Shown here piece by piece: positions 51,642 through 60,146 of a stretch of DNA of 64,000 nt. Position 1 is the first letter of the stretch. Every line of letters begins with the position of its first letter. The notes beneath the pieces were generated by a model that worked only from the letters and a program-made list of their open reading frames with translations, did no database searches and had not been told where the DNA came from. Source of the DNA: Rhizobium aethiopicum (lineage in GTDB: Bacteria; Pseudomonadota; Alphaproteobacteria; Rhizobiales; Rhizobiaceae); contig NZ_JACIFV010000017.1 in NCBI RefSeq assembly GCF_014197535.1, forward strand, positions 80,173 through 144,172, in the 5' to 3' direction. The position numbers and the translations under genes were made by a program.

Positions 51642-52495
51642 TTGATCTCCCCTCCCCGGCGGCCAACGAGCAGGGTCAGCGTTACAAGGGCCAGTGTGAC
51701 CAACACCAGGAACACCGCCATCGCCGCCGCGAAGGGCATGTTCGACTGATAGATCGCCTGGTCGGTAATGTGCACGGAAAGTGTCCAGTGCTGCGGGCGG
51801 CCGAGCAGTTGCGGCAACAGATAGGATCCGAGCGCGAAGATGAAGACCATGATCAGCGTGGCGAGGATCGTATCGCGCAGTGCAGGCACGACGACTGTGA
51901 AGAAGGCCTTGACCGGCGAAGCGCCGAGCGTGCGCGCGGCCTCCGACAGCGTCGGATCAAGCCGCACCAGCGCCGGGTAAAGCACCAGGACCGTATAGGG
52001 GAAGGCCTGATAGACCATGCCTGTGACGACGGCCCCGGCGCTCGGCGTCAGCGCGACTGCCTGCCCCATGAGGCCCAGCCACACGAAAAGGTTGGTGATG
52101 CCGGCCGTGCGCGAAAAAAGCGTCGACCAGGCGAAGCCGATGATGACCTCAGACAGGGACAGGATCGAAAGGAGTGCGACCAGCCAGGCCACCTGGGTGC
52201 TCCGCTTCATGCGGATCAGCAGATATGTGAATGGCAGGGCCAGAACGACACAGATAACGGCCACACCAATCGCAAGGAGCAGCGAGAAGCTGAGCACTCC
52301 GCCAAAGAAGGCTGAGAGGAAGCGGGCATAATTGTCGAAGACGAAGTCGGGCGTGTAGAAGCCGCCCTGCTGGCGCTTTAAGAAGCTGACCGATATCATC
52401 GTGCCGAAGGGTACGACGAAGAAGACGATCAGCATGATCGCCGGGAACGCGAGCGGGGCATAATCGCCGAGCGTCTGCGGGGCTTCGCGTCTCAT
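51638..52495 (-). CDS. ABC transporter permease, polyamine/opine type (PotB-like)
   Basis: 285 residues from the ATG at 52495, whose ATGA overlaps the ATPase stop. Six hydrophobic helices; LLILSLSEVIIGFAWSTLFSR-like first part, and EAA loop LSEAARTLGASPVKAFFTVVVPALRDTI. An ATG six codons further upstream exists but would reduce the tight coupling. Confidence 0.9.
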   Translation of the reverse strand: MRREAPQTLGDYAPLAFPAIMLIVFFVVPFGTMISVSFLKRQQGGFYTPDFVFDNYARFLSAFFGGVLSFSLLLAIGVAVICVVLALPFTYLLIRMKRSTQVAWLVALLSILSLSEVIIGFAWSTLFSRTAGITNLFVWLGLMGQAVALTPSAGAVVTGMVYQAFPYTVLVLYPALVRLDPTLSEAARTLGASPVKAFFTVVVPALRDTILATLIMVFIFALGSYLLPQLLGRPQHWTLSVHITDQAIYQSNMPFAAAMAVFLVLVTLALVTLTLLVGRRGGEIK

Positions 52496-53526
52496 TGCTC
52501 GAGCACCACGCAATCCTTGTCGGTGAGCGCAATGCCCACCCTCTGCCCTACCGTCACGTCAGGGCGCTCGCGCGGCGTCGAGACCGCAATGAACTGATGA
52601 CCGCCGACATTGACAAAGGTTTCGACGACGCCGCCGAGATCGCGGACAAAGATGACCTCGCCCGTCAGTGCGCCGGCCTCGGGCGGGCCCAGGCGCACGT
52701 CTTCCGGCCGGATCGAGAGCGTGGCGCGCTCGATACCTGCCGACAGCGACAGGGCTGCGACCGGCTGCCCCAATATGCTGACCGCGCCGCCCTCCCGCCT
52801 GGCCTCGACCAGATTTGTCTGGCCAATGAAATCCGCGACGAAACTGTCTGCCGGCCTGCGATAAATCTCGGTCGGCGACGCCGCCTGGCGTATCTGACCG
52901 CCGTTCATGACCACAACCGTATCGGCCATGGTCATCGCCTCGCGCTGGTCGTGCGTGACGGCGATCGTGGTGATGCCGAGCCGCTGATGAAGCTGGCGAA
53001 GCTCCACCTGCATGGCTTCGCGCAGCTTCGCATCAAGCGCCGACAGCGGCTCGTCGAGCAGAAAGAGTTTCGGCGAAATCGCCAGTGCCCTTGCGATTGC
53101 GACGCGCTGCCTCTGGCCGCCGGAAAGTTTCGACACGGCGCGATCAGCGTAGCCCGGCAAATAAATCATCGCCAGCAGCTCCTCGACGCGCTTCGCCTGC
53201 TCGTCCTTGGGCCGACCGCGAATGCGCAAGGGATAGGCGATATTCTCGCCTACCGTCAGGTGCGGGAACAGCGCCAGCGACTGGAACACCATGCCAAGCT
53301 CGCGCTGGTGCGTCGGCGTCTTGGTGATGTCTTTCCCGTTGAGCGTGATGCGGCCCGAGGTCGGCAGATCGAGACCTGCGATCATGCGCAACAAGGTCGT
53401 CTTGCCGCAGCCGGAGGGGCCGAGCAGACAAACGAATGCCCCGTGCGGCACCGTCAGGTCGACATTGTCGACGGCGCGAATGACGCTGAAGTCCTTGACG
53501 ATATTCTGAAGCGTAAGTCCCGACAT
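52492..53526 (-). CDS. ABC transporter ATP-binding protein (PotA-like)
   Basis: 344 residues. Walker A GPSGCGKTT, Q loop FQSLALFPHLTV, signature KLSGGQRQRVAIARAL, Walker B LFLLDEPLSALDAKLRE, H loop VTHDQREA; a C-terminal TOBE domain (about 260-340) with SIRPEDVRLGPPEAGALTGEV. Couples ATP hydrolysis to import. Separated from the binding-protein gene by a hairpin. Confidence 0.94.
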   Translation of the reverse strand: MSGLTLQNIVKDFSVIRAVDNVDLTVPHGAFVCLLGPSGCGKTTLLRMIAGLDLPTSGRITLNGKDITKTPTHQRELGMVFQSLALFPHLTVGENIAYPLRIRGRPKDEQAKRVEELLAMIYLPGYADRAVSKLSGGQRQRVAIARALAISPKLFLLDEPLSALDAKLREAMQVELRQLHQRLGITTIAVTHDQREAMTMADTVVVMNGGQIRQAASPTEIYRRPADSFVADFIGQTNLVEARREGGAVSILGQPVAALSLSAGIERATLSIRPEDVRLGPPEAGALTGEVIFVRDLGGVVETFVNVGGHQFIAVSTPRERPDVTVGQRVGIALTDKDCVVLEQ

Positions 53527-53547
53527 ATGCCTCTTCCCAACTCGAAG

Positions 53548-53570
53548 GCGGGCCCCTGAACGGGGCCCGC
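53548..53570 (-). terminator. hairpin between binding-protein and ATPase genes
   Basis: GCGGGCCCC (53548) pairs with GGGGCCCGC (53562), 5-base loop. It lies just after the binding-protein stop on the minus strand and before the ATPase. No clear U tract, so it fits an attenuator or mRNA-stabilising role. Confidence 0.6.
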
Positions 53571-53586
53571 GAAAGCACGATGAGCG

Positions 53587-54669
53587 TCAGCTGGCGATCA
53601 TTTCCGTCCACTTCTCGTTCAGCCAGTCGGCCTTGGAGAGGTACATGTCGTAGTGTGGAATGATCGGTTCGATGTCGGAGGAAACCGCCGCAAATTCCTT
53701 CTCGTTCAGGTCGGTCGTTTCGCGCTTGACGGTTGGCGACGTGCCCACCTTGCGTGACAGCACGGCCTGGACGGACGGCTGGCACATATAGTCGATGAAG
53801 ATATGCGCCTCTTCCGTCTTCTGCGACGCCTTCGACAGCGCCCAGGAACCTGCGTCCTGAATGCCGCCCTCCTTCGGGAAGGTCGAGCGAACGGGCTGGC
53901 CGTCCGCGGCGGCGAGACCGGTCACGTCGTGATAATACTGTCCCATCGGGATTTCACCCGACTTCAGCGCCTGTTCGAACTGCGCCTCGTCGCGATACCA
54001 CAGGCGGACATTCGGCTTCAGCTCGGCCAGCTTGGCGAAGACCTTGAGGATGCTCTCCTCGGTGTCGAGCGCCTGGGCGCCGCCGAAATAGGTCTTTGCC
54101 GTCACGTCGAGCAGGAAGGAGTTGGAGACGAGCGCCAGCAGACCGAGCTTGTCGGCATTGGCCGGGTCCCACAGCGCTGTCCAGCTGGTCGGCGCTTCCT
54201 TGTAGACATCAGTGTTGGTGACGAGGGTGATGAACCATGAGACCGCGCCGATGCCGGCGACGCGGCCATCCGGGTATTTGTTGATGAAGCGATCAAGCAG
54301 ATTGCTGGAATTCTTGATCTTGGCGAGATCGAGCGGAGCCCAGAGCTCTGTGGCCTGGCCCTTGCGCATCGACACCTGCGACATCATCGAAACGTCAGCC
54401 GGCGCCTGGCCCGCCTGGGCTGCCTGCTGCATCTGCACCAGCCAGGCCTCGCCGGTCGGCTCTGCGACGGATTCGACCGCGATGCCGGTCGCCTTGGTGA
54501 ACCCCGGGAAGATGTTCTTGTCAAACGAGTCCTTGAAGTAGCCGCCATAAACACCGACCTTCAGCGACTTGTCCTGGGCGCGCAGCACATTGGGCATTGC
54601 CAACATTGCCACACCAGCACCTATTCCGACGCCGAGCACGGTGCGGCGGTTCATTGTCAATTTCGTCAT
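53587..54669 (-). CDS. ABC transporter substrate-binding protein (PotD/PotF-like)
   Basis: 360 residues with a Tat-like leader (MNRRTVLGVGIGAGVAMLAMPNVLRAQ); ATGs at 54669 and 54654 are both possible. Mature start KSLKVGVYGGYFKDSFDKNIFPGFTKATGIAVESVAEPTG follows polyamine-type binding proteins. It binds the compound in the periplasm. The neighbouring ureohydrolase suggests a guanidino or amine ligand. Confidence 0.88.
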   Translation of the reverse strand: MTKLTMNRRTVLGVGIGAGVAMLAMPNVLRAQDKSLKVGVYGGYFKDSFDKNIFPGFTKATGIAVESVAEPTGEAWLVQMQQAAQAGQAPADVSMMSQVSMRKGQATELWAPLDLAKIKNSSNLLDRFINKYPDGRVAGIGAVSWFITLVTNTDVYKEAPTSWTALWDPANADKLGLLALVSNSFLLDVTAKTYFGGAQALDTEESILKVFAKLAELKPNVRLWYRDEAQFEQALKSGEIPMGQYYHDVTGLAAADGQPVRSTFPKEGGIQDAGSWALSKASQKTEEAHIFIDYMCQPSVQAVLSRKVGTSPTVKRETTDLNEKEFAAVSSDIEPIIPHYDMYLSKADWLNEKWTEMIAS

Positions 54670-54773
54670 CGTCTTTCTCCTAACCGATGCGGCACGCCGC
54701 TTCCCTCTTTCAATGTATTCGAGGCCTTTGCGGCCTTCTTTTCGTTCCTGGCCTTGAGCTGCGGCCAGGCCCG

Positions 54774-55832
54774 TCAGGCGGTACGGCGGATTGCCGGGCT
54801 GAACGCCATCAGGCTCAATATCTCGAACAGCATCTGCGCGCCGGCATGGGCCGTGTTGGTGGTGGCGTCATACTGCGGCGCGACCTCGACGACATCGCCG
54901 CCGACCAGATTCACGCCCTTGAAGCCGCGGATCAGCTCCAGCGCCTCGCGGGTGGTGAAGCCGCCAATCTCCGGCGTGCCGGTGCCCGGCGCGAAGGAAG
55001 GATCGAGGCTGTCGATGTCGAAGGAAAGATAGGTCGGCCCATCGCCGATGACGGCCTTCGCCTTTTCGATAATTGCAGGGATGCCCATTGCCGAGATCTC
55101 CTCAGCATGGATCACCGTCATGCCCGAGGCGTAAGAAAACTCCCAGAGATATTCAGCCGAGCCGCGAATGCCGATCTGAATCACGCGCGTCGGGTCGAGC
55201 ACACCGTCGAGCACCGCATTGCGGAACGGCCCGCCGTGGTGGAACTTGGTCAGATCGTACGCGCCGCCGGTGTCGCAGTGGGCGTCGATATGGATCATGC
55301 CGACCGGCCGCTCCTTGCCGACGGCCCGCAGAATCGGATGGGTGATCGAGTGGTCGCCGCCTACCGAGAGCGGCAGCACACCTGCGGCAACGATCTGCGC
55401 GACGCGTTTTTCGATATCCTCATGTGACAATTCCAGTCGATAGCGGCTTTGAAACGCCACGTCGCCAATGTCTGCCACGCGCAGTTCCTGAACCGGCGCG
55501 CAGCCCAGCACATGATTGTAAGGCCCGATCCGCTCAATGGCGCGCAGCGCCCGCGGCCCGAAGCGCGAGCCCGGGCGGTTGGTCACGCCCAGATCCATCG
55601 GCACGCCGAGGATCGCCACCTGCAGATCGCCGAAATCCGGGTTGTCGTTGTCGACCTGCATCAGCGGGGCGGAGAGGAATGTCGGGATACCCGAATAGGG
55701 CGCGAGCCGGGTGCCGCTCTTGTTGAAGATTTTCTCCGCGACTTTGCGGAACTCAGGGTCGTGCAACTCACCGCCGTGGCTCTCGCCATACTTGGCTCGG
55801 AGTTCGGAGAGCTTGGTTTCATTCCAGGACAT
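54774..55832 (-). CDS. agmatinase/ureohydrolase family protein
   Basis: 352 residues from the ATG at 55832 (MSWNETKLSELRAKYG). Mn2-type ureohydrolase motifs: VGGDHSITHPI, IDAHCDTGG, and SFDIDSLDPSFAPGTGTPE contain the metal-binding His and Asp residues. It splits a guanidino compound to an amine and urea. The N-terminal stretch of about 65 residues (KYGESHGGELHDPEF to FLSAPLMQVDNDN) is longer than in the shortest agmatinases. The natural substrate may be agmatine, guanidinobutyrate, guanidinopropionate or another guanidino compound. First gene of the operon and divergent from a LysR regulator. Confidence 0.85.
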   Translation of the reverse strand: MSWNETKLSELRAKYGESHGGELHDPEFRKVAEKIFNKSGTRLAPYSGIPTFLSAPLMQVDNDNPDFGDLQVAILGVPMDLGVTNRPGSRFGPRALRAIERIGPYNHVLGCAPVQELRVADIGDVAFQSRYRLELSHEDIEKRVAQIVAAGVLPLSVGGDHSITHPILRAVGKERPVGMIHIDAHCDTGGAYDLTKFHHGGPFRNAVLDGVLDPTRVIQIGIRGSAEYLWEFSYASGMTVIHAEEISAMGIPAIIEKAKAVIGDGPTYLSFDIDSLDPSFAPGTGTPEIGGFTTREALELIRGFKGVNLVGGDVVEVAPQYDATTNTAHAGAQMLFEILSLMAFSPAIRRTA

Positions 55833-56006
55833 GACGGCCTTCTTGAGGGTAACGATGTTGCGATCAGGATGGCAAATCGGTCCTCGGCTGCAGCTTTGCC
55901 GCAGAGGCCGATGGCTTCTTTTAGTGATTGAACGGCAAGCTCGCTGGAAAATCAATTGATATTAATATACAGCTTCGTGCGAGTTTTTCTCACAGGTCAT
56001 TGCCTT

Positions 56007-56885
56007 ATGTCCAGCCGTCTGCCGCCCCTCAACCCGCTACGCGCGTTTGAGGCAACCGCCCGCCATGGATCGGTTTCCGCCGCAGGACGCGAATTGAACG
56101 TCACCCACGGCGCTATCAGCCATCAGATACGCACATTGGAAGAATCGCTCGGCGTGCGCCTGTTCGAGCGCGGCGGCAAATGGCTGAAGCTGACAAGCCA
56201 GGGCGCGCTGTTGATGCCGGTCGTCTCCAACGCATTTTCGGAGATCGCGGCGGCAAAAGCCGCAATGACTCGGCCCGCCACCGGCGGCACGCTGCGAGTG
56301 ACCTGTGTTGCGGCAGTGCTGTCGCTCTGGCTGATGCCGCGACTGCAGGAGTTCACCGATCAATATCCCGACATCCAGCTCGACCTGCGCGCCTCCAACG
56401 ATCCGAACAATCTGAGCTCCCCGAATGTCGACCTGTGCATTCTCTACGGCGGCGGCAACTGGCCCAATTATTGGTCGCGCCTGTGGAGCCGGATGGAGCT
56501 CTTCCCCGTCGGCAGCCCGGCCCTCATGAACAGGCGACCGCTGCGTTCCCTGCGCGATCTGCGCGACCACATGCTCCTGCATGCCGATCGCGGCAATGAG
56601 TGGAACACCTGGCTCACCGCAGCCGGCGTTGCGATGCCGGCGCGCCAGCACATGATGAGCGACGCGCGCCTGTCGATCGAGGCCGCCGTGCACGGCCATG
56701 GCATAGCGCTCGGCGACAACATCACCACCGCGCACATGATTGCACGGGGCGAGCTGATCGCGCCATTCGACCTTACGGTTCCGGCAAATGACGCGGTCTA
56801 TGTGGCCTGCCGATCCGAGGCTCAAGCGACGCCAATCGTTCGCGTCTTCATCGACTGGTTCTATGCTTCGCTCGTCCGTAGCTGA
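56007..56885 (+). CDS. LysR family transcriptional regulator (GcvA-like)
   Basis: 292 residues from the ATG at 56007 (MSSRLPPLNPLRAFEATARHGSVSAAGRELNVTHGAISHQIRTLEESLGVRLFER). The LPPLNxLRAFEA start is the GcvA subgroup mark. C-terminal effector domain ending GVAM-like LHADRGNEWNTWLTAAG, typical of the subgroup. Divergent from the ureohydrolase operon, with 174 AT-rich bases between, so likely its regulator. Confidence 0.9.
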   Translation: MSSRLPPLNPLRAFEATARHGSVSAAGRELNVTHGAISHQIRTLEESLGVRLFERGGKWLKLTSQGALLMPVVSNAFSEIAAAKAAMTRPATGGTLRVTCVAAVLSLWLMPRLQEFTDQYPDIQLDLRASNDPNNLSSPNVDLCILYGGGNWPNYWSRLWSRMELFPVGSPALMNRRPLRSLRDLRDHMLLHADRGNEWNTWLTAAGVAMPARQHMMSDARLSIEAAVHGHGIALGDNITTAHMIARGELIAPFDLTVPANDAVYVACRSEAQATPIVRVFIDWFYASLVRS

Positions 56886-57048
56886 GCATTGGTTGCTTGG
56901 CGAGCGCCCACATTGACATCGCACGCCCCTTGCAACTCACCGGCTCTCAGCACTCCCGCCGCCCCAGTGTGTCAAATGGGCGTTACCTCTCGCCGCCTGT
57001 GTTGCGGCGAAACCGGCAGCCATTATAGTCGGCGGCAAAATCTCGGAG

Positions 57049-58575
57049 ATGACACACATGCACGCTGCCCCTACCCCGCCGGTCACCCTCGTCATCTTCG
57101 GCGCCACGGGCGACCTGACGCGCCGCCTCCTGGTCCCGGCGATCATCAACCTGACGCGCCAGCGCCTCGTCGGCGAGGATCTGCACATCCTCGGCATCGG
57201 CATCGAAGCGGGTGACGACGAGTTCCTGCGCGGCCGGCTCGATGCCTTCCTCGAGCACCTGAACGGCGAGGAGCAGACAGTCAAGGACGAGGCATGGGAA
57301 AGCCTGCGCCGGCGCATTTCCTATATGGCCGGAGATTTTACCAAGGAGGATATTTTCGTCGAGATCGGCAAACGGCTGGGGCGGAACGCCAATGCCGCCT
57401 TCTATCTGGCGGTGCCGCCGTCCTTCTTCGGGACGATCGTCGAGAAGCTTGCCGCTCATGGGCTGACCGATGAAAGCGAGGGCGTCTTCCGCCGCGTCGC
57501 CATCGAGAAGCCGTTCGGCACCGATCTCGCCTCGGCGCGGGCGCTCAATGCCCAGATCCTTGCGCAGATCGACGAAAGCCAAGTCTACCGGCTCGACCAT
57601 TTCCTCGGCAAGGAAACGGTGCAGAACCTGATGACGGCGCGTTTCGCCAATATGATCATCGAGTCCTTGTGGAACAGCCGCTATATCGACCATGTGCAGA
57701 TCACCGCCGCCGAGATCGTCGATGTCGGCAGCCGCGGCAAATTCTACGATGCGACAGGCGCGCTGCGCGACATGGTGCCGAACCATTTGTTCCAGCTGCT
57801 GGCAATGATCGCCATGGAGCCGCCGAACAGTTTCGATGCCGAGGCGATCCGCAACGAGAAGAGCAAGGTGCTGAAGGCGCTGCGCATCTATACGCCCGAG
57901 GAGGCAAAGACCCATGGTGTGCGCGGCGCCTACACGGCCGGCCCGCTGAACGGCGTCGATCTTCCCGCCTATCGCGACAGCAAGGATGTTTCACCCGACA
58001 GCCGGACCGAAACCTATGTGGCGCTGAAGCTCTATGCCGATACCTGGCGCTGGGCGGGCGTACCCTTCTATCTGAGAACCGGCAAGGCGCTGACGGCGCG
58101 CGACACCGAAATCGTCATCACCTTCCAGCCGGTGCCATTCGCGCAGTTTCGCGAGACTGAAGTCAATCGCCGCCTACCGCCGAACCGGCTGGTGATCCAG
58201 GTGCAGCCGGACGAGGGCATGAGCATGGAAATCTCGATCAAGTCGCCGGGGCTTTCGGTCGATACGACGCCCGTGTCGCTCGATTTCCGCTATGCCGACA
58301 AATTCGACATCGGCAAGACCACCGGCTATGAATCGCTGCTCTACGACCTCTTCATCGGCGACCAGACGCTGTTCCAGCGCGCCGACGGCATCGAGGCCGG
58401 CTGGGCGGCAGTGCAGCCCTTCCTCGATATCTGGGCTGGGGATACGAGCACACCCGAAGCTTACGCGCCGGGCAGCATGGGACCGGTCTGCGCCGACGCG
58501 CTCATCGAGCGCGACGGGCGCAAATGGCACGAACTCGGCGTCATCCTGCACCACGAGGGCAAGAACAGCAAATAG
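57049..58575 (+). CDS. zwf: glucose-6-phosphate 1-dehydrogenase
   Basis: 508 residues. IFGATGDLTRRLLVPAI (NADP-binding motif), VAIEKPFGTD and YRLDHFLGKETVQNL (active-site region with the catalytic His), and the C-terminal half are typical. It makes 6-phosphogluconolactone and NADPH. No pgl or edd gene follows it, unlike the usual zwf-pgl-edd cluster of rhizobia, so it may be a second copy. Confidence 0.92.
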   Translation: MTHMHAAPTPPVTLVIFGATGDLTRRLLVPAIINLTRQRLVGEDLHILGIGIEAGDDEFLRGRLDAFLEHLNGEEQTVKDEAWESLRRRISYMAGDFTKEDIFVEIGKRLGRNANAAFYLAVPPSFFGTIVEKLAAHGLTDESEGVFRRVAIEKPFGTDLASARALNAQILAQIDESQVYRLDHFLGKETVQNLMTARFANMIIESLWNSRYIDHVQITAAEIVDVGSRGKFYDATGALRDMVPNHLFQLLAMIAMEPPNSFDAEAIRNEKSKVLKALRIYTPEEAKTHGVRGAYTAGPLNGVDLPAYRDSKDVSPDSRTETYVALKLYADTWRWAGVPFYLRTGKALTARDTEIVITFQPVPFAQFRETEVNRRLPPNRLVIQVQPDEGMSMEISIKSPGLSVDTTPVSLDFRYADKFDIGKTTGYESLLYDLFIGDQTLFQRADGIEAGWAAVQPFLDIWAGDTSTPEAYAPGSMGPVCADALIERDGRKWHELGVILHHEGKNSK

Positions 58576-58587
58576 AGCCTGCCTGGA

Positions 58588-58905
58588 TCATTGACCTTCG
58601 CGGCATGCCGGGCTGACGGAGGCGCCGCTATTGCCGCCCTGCGTGGCAAGGGCGCCGCGGGCCTTGCGCGGCGGGCAGCGTGCCCAGTCGACGCGGCCGG
58701 CCGGAGCGCCGTTGTCGACGCTGCCGGTTTCGATCGAGTCGAGCGGGATGACCAGCCCGGTTTGCGGCTCGGCGCCTGGCGCCGTGCCGAGCGGCGGCGT
58801 GCCGTCGATGCGGCCGCTGGCATCCATGCCCATGTTCGACTGGGCCAGAACCGGGGCGGAGAGGCTGAGGAGAGCGATCGACGTTGCTGCAATGAACCTG
58901 CGCAT
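58588..58905 (-). CDS. hypothetical secreted protein
   Basis: 105 residues with a clear signal peptide (RRFIAATSIALLSLSAPVLA, cut before QSN) and a Gly/Pro/Ala-rich mature part with two Cys (WARCPPRK, SPACREG). AGGAACAGC precedes the ATG. I do not recognise the family. Converges with zwf 12 bases away. Confidence 0.6.
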   Translation of the reverse strand: MRRFIAATSIALLSLSAPVLAQSNMGMDASGRIDGTPPLGTAPGAEPQTGLVIPLDSIETGSVDNGAPAGRVDWARCPPRKARGALATQGGNSGASVSPACREGQ

Positions 58906-59025
58906 GATGCTGTTCCTTCTGATGTCGGCAATGCGGCAGAAACAGCCATTCTACGCCCCTTGTTCCCTATCGGGCAGGCCCGGACGATCAAAGTTTGGCG
59001 AGGAGATCAAAAACGTCCCTGGGAC

Positions 59026-59481
59026 TCAATCACGCCAGCGCCACAGCACCCTCTCGAGGCCAGTCGGATAGAGATCGAGGCCGGCACCACGCAGCATGTC
59101 GCGACCGAACCAGCGTGCCGTCGCCGCCGTCTCGTCCAGCTCGGAATAGCGGATTTCGTCACGGCCATAGAGGGTTTCGTCGGCCAGCTCGATATCGGCG
59201 GCGAAGATGAATTCGTGGCCGATTACGCCATGGTGTTCGAAGATGTTTTCGAGAAGATGCCAGGGGCCGACGATGCGGATTTCCGTCTCGAGCTCCTCCC
59301 GGACTTCGCGGTGCAGGGCCTGTTCGCAGGTCTCGCCGAATTCGATCGAGCCGCCGAGCGGGCGAACGCTCTTGATGCGGCCGCTGTCATCTTCCACTTC
59401 CGCGGCGAGCAACCGGTTCTCTCGCCAGGCAAGGCCGATCACTTTCACCCTGATCTGCTGCGGCGGGCGCCAGACGGTCAT
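59026..59481 (-). CDS. NUDIX hydrolase
   Basis: 151 residues from the ATG at 59481 (MTVWRPPQQIRVKVIGL), with AAGGAGAGCC upstream. The Nudix box is GGSIEFGETCEQALHREVREELE, with all the metal-binding Glu residues. Hydrolyses a nucleoside diphosphate linked to another group. The context does not name the substrate. Confidence 0.88.
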   Translation of the reverse strand: MTVWRPPQQIRVKVIGLAWRENRLLAAEVEDDSGRIKSVRPLGGSIEFGETCEQALHREVREELETEIRIVGPWHLLENIFEHHGVIGHEFIFAADIELADETLYGRDEIRYSELDETAATARWFGRDMLRGAGLDLYPTGLERVLWRWRD

Positions 59482-59554
59482 GCGGCTCTCCTTCGGGGGC
59501 CCGGACAAATAGAAAGCCTCGCAGCGAATACCGCGAGGCTCTGTCGGCTGTCGT

Positions 59555-59947
59555 TCAGACGAACTGGCTGAGGCCGGGGACAGAGGCGACGACTTCGTCG
59601 ACGACCTCCTCGCCGGCATATTGTTTGGCAATCGCGATGGTTTCCTTGGCAAGCGAGGTGATCTCGCCCATGCCGAGGCCCTCGCCCATCAGCTGCTGGC
59701 CGAGACCCATGATGCCGCCGCCGCCGAGCGAGCTCATCAGCCCACCGAGCAGGCCGCCGCCGCCGGCGCCTGCGCCATTGAACTGGGCGACGAGATCAGC
59801 GCCGCCGGGGATCGCCTCGATCATCCGGGCGACCGGACCGTCGGCGGCCTCGCGCTGCAGGAAGCCAAGCATCATGCCGAGCGCCTTCTCCGCCTGCTCG
59901 GGCGCAATGCCCACGCGATCAGCAATCTGTGTCACAATTTCATTCAT
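59555..59947 (-). CDS. Gly-rich small protein (DUF2267/DUF2780-like)
   Basis: 130 residues. An N-terminal helical domain (ADRVGIAPEQAEKALGMMLGFLQREAADGPVARMIEAIPGGADLVAQ) leads to a Gly-rich middle (GGGLLGGLMSSLGGGGIMG) and a helical end. The pattern resembles a group of small uncharacterised alphaproteobacterial proteins of this type. No signal peptide. Function unknown. Convergent or isolated between the NUDIX and HerA-like genes. Confidence 0.65.
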   Translation of the reverse strand: MNEIVTQIADRVGIAPEQAEKALGMMLGFLQREAADGPVARMIEAIPGGADLVAQFNGAGAGGGGLLGGLMSSLGGGGIMGLGQQLMGEGLGMGEITSLAKETIAIAKQYAGEEVVDEVVASVPGLSQFV

Positions 59948-60146
59948 TGTCAGCCTCCTGATATTTTGACGTTAACGTCAACGTTATTCGAGATTCGAGT
60001 GCAACTCAAGCCAGCGGTTTCGCTTGCCATGCAAACAGTTGTCCGCATCTGCCTGCCTGCTTATAACAGGGAAACGATGGTTCGATGAAGGCGGCCCAAG
60101 CCGGACCTTCTCAACAAACGGCGGCAGAGCCGAAGGGAGCATGGGG

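Noticed and set aside
52495..53559. Long plus-strand frame opposite the PotA-like ATPase gene
   Set aside because: It is the antisense shadow of a complete ABC ATPase with all motifs on the minus strand.
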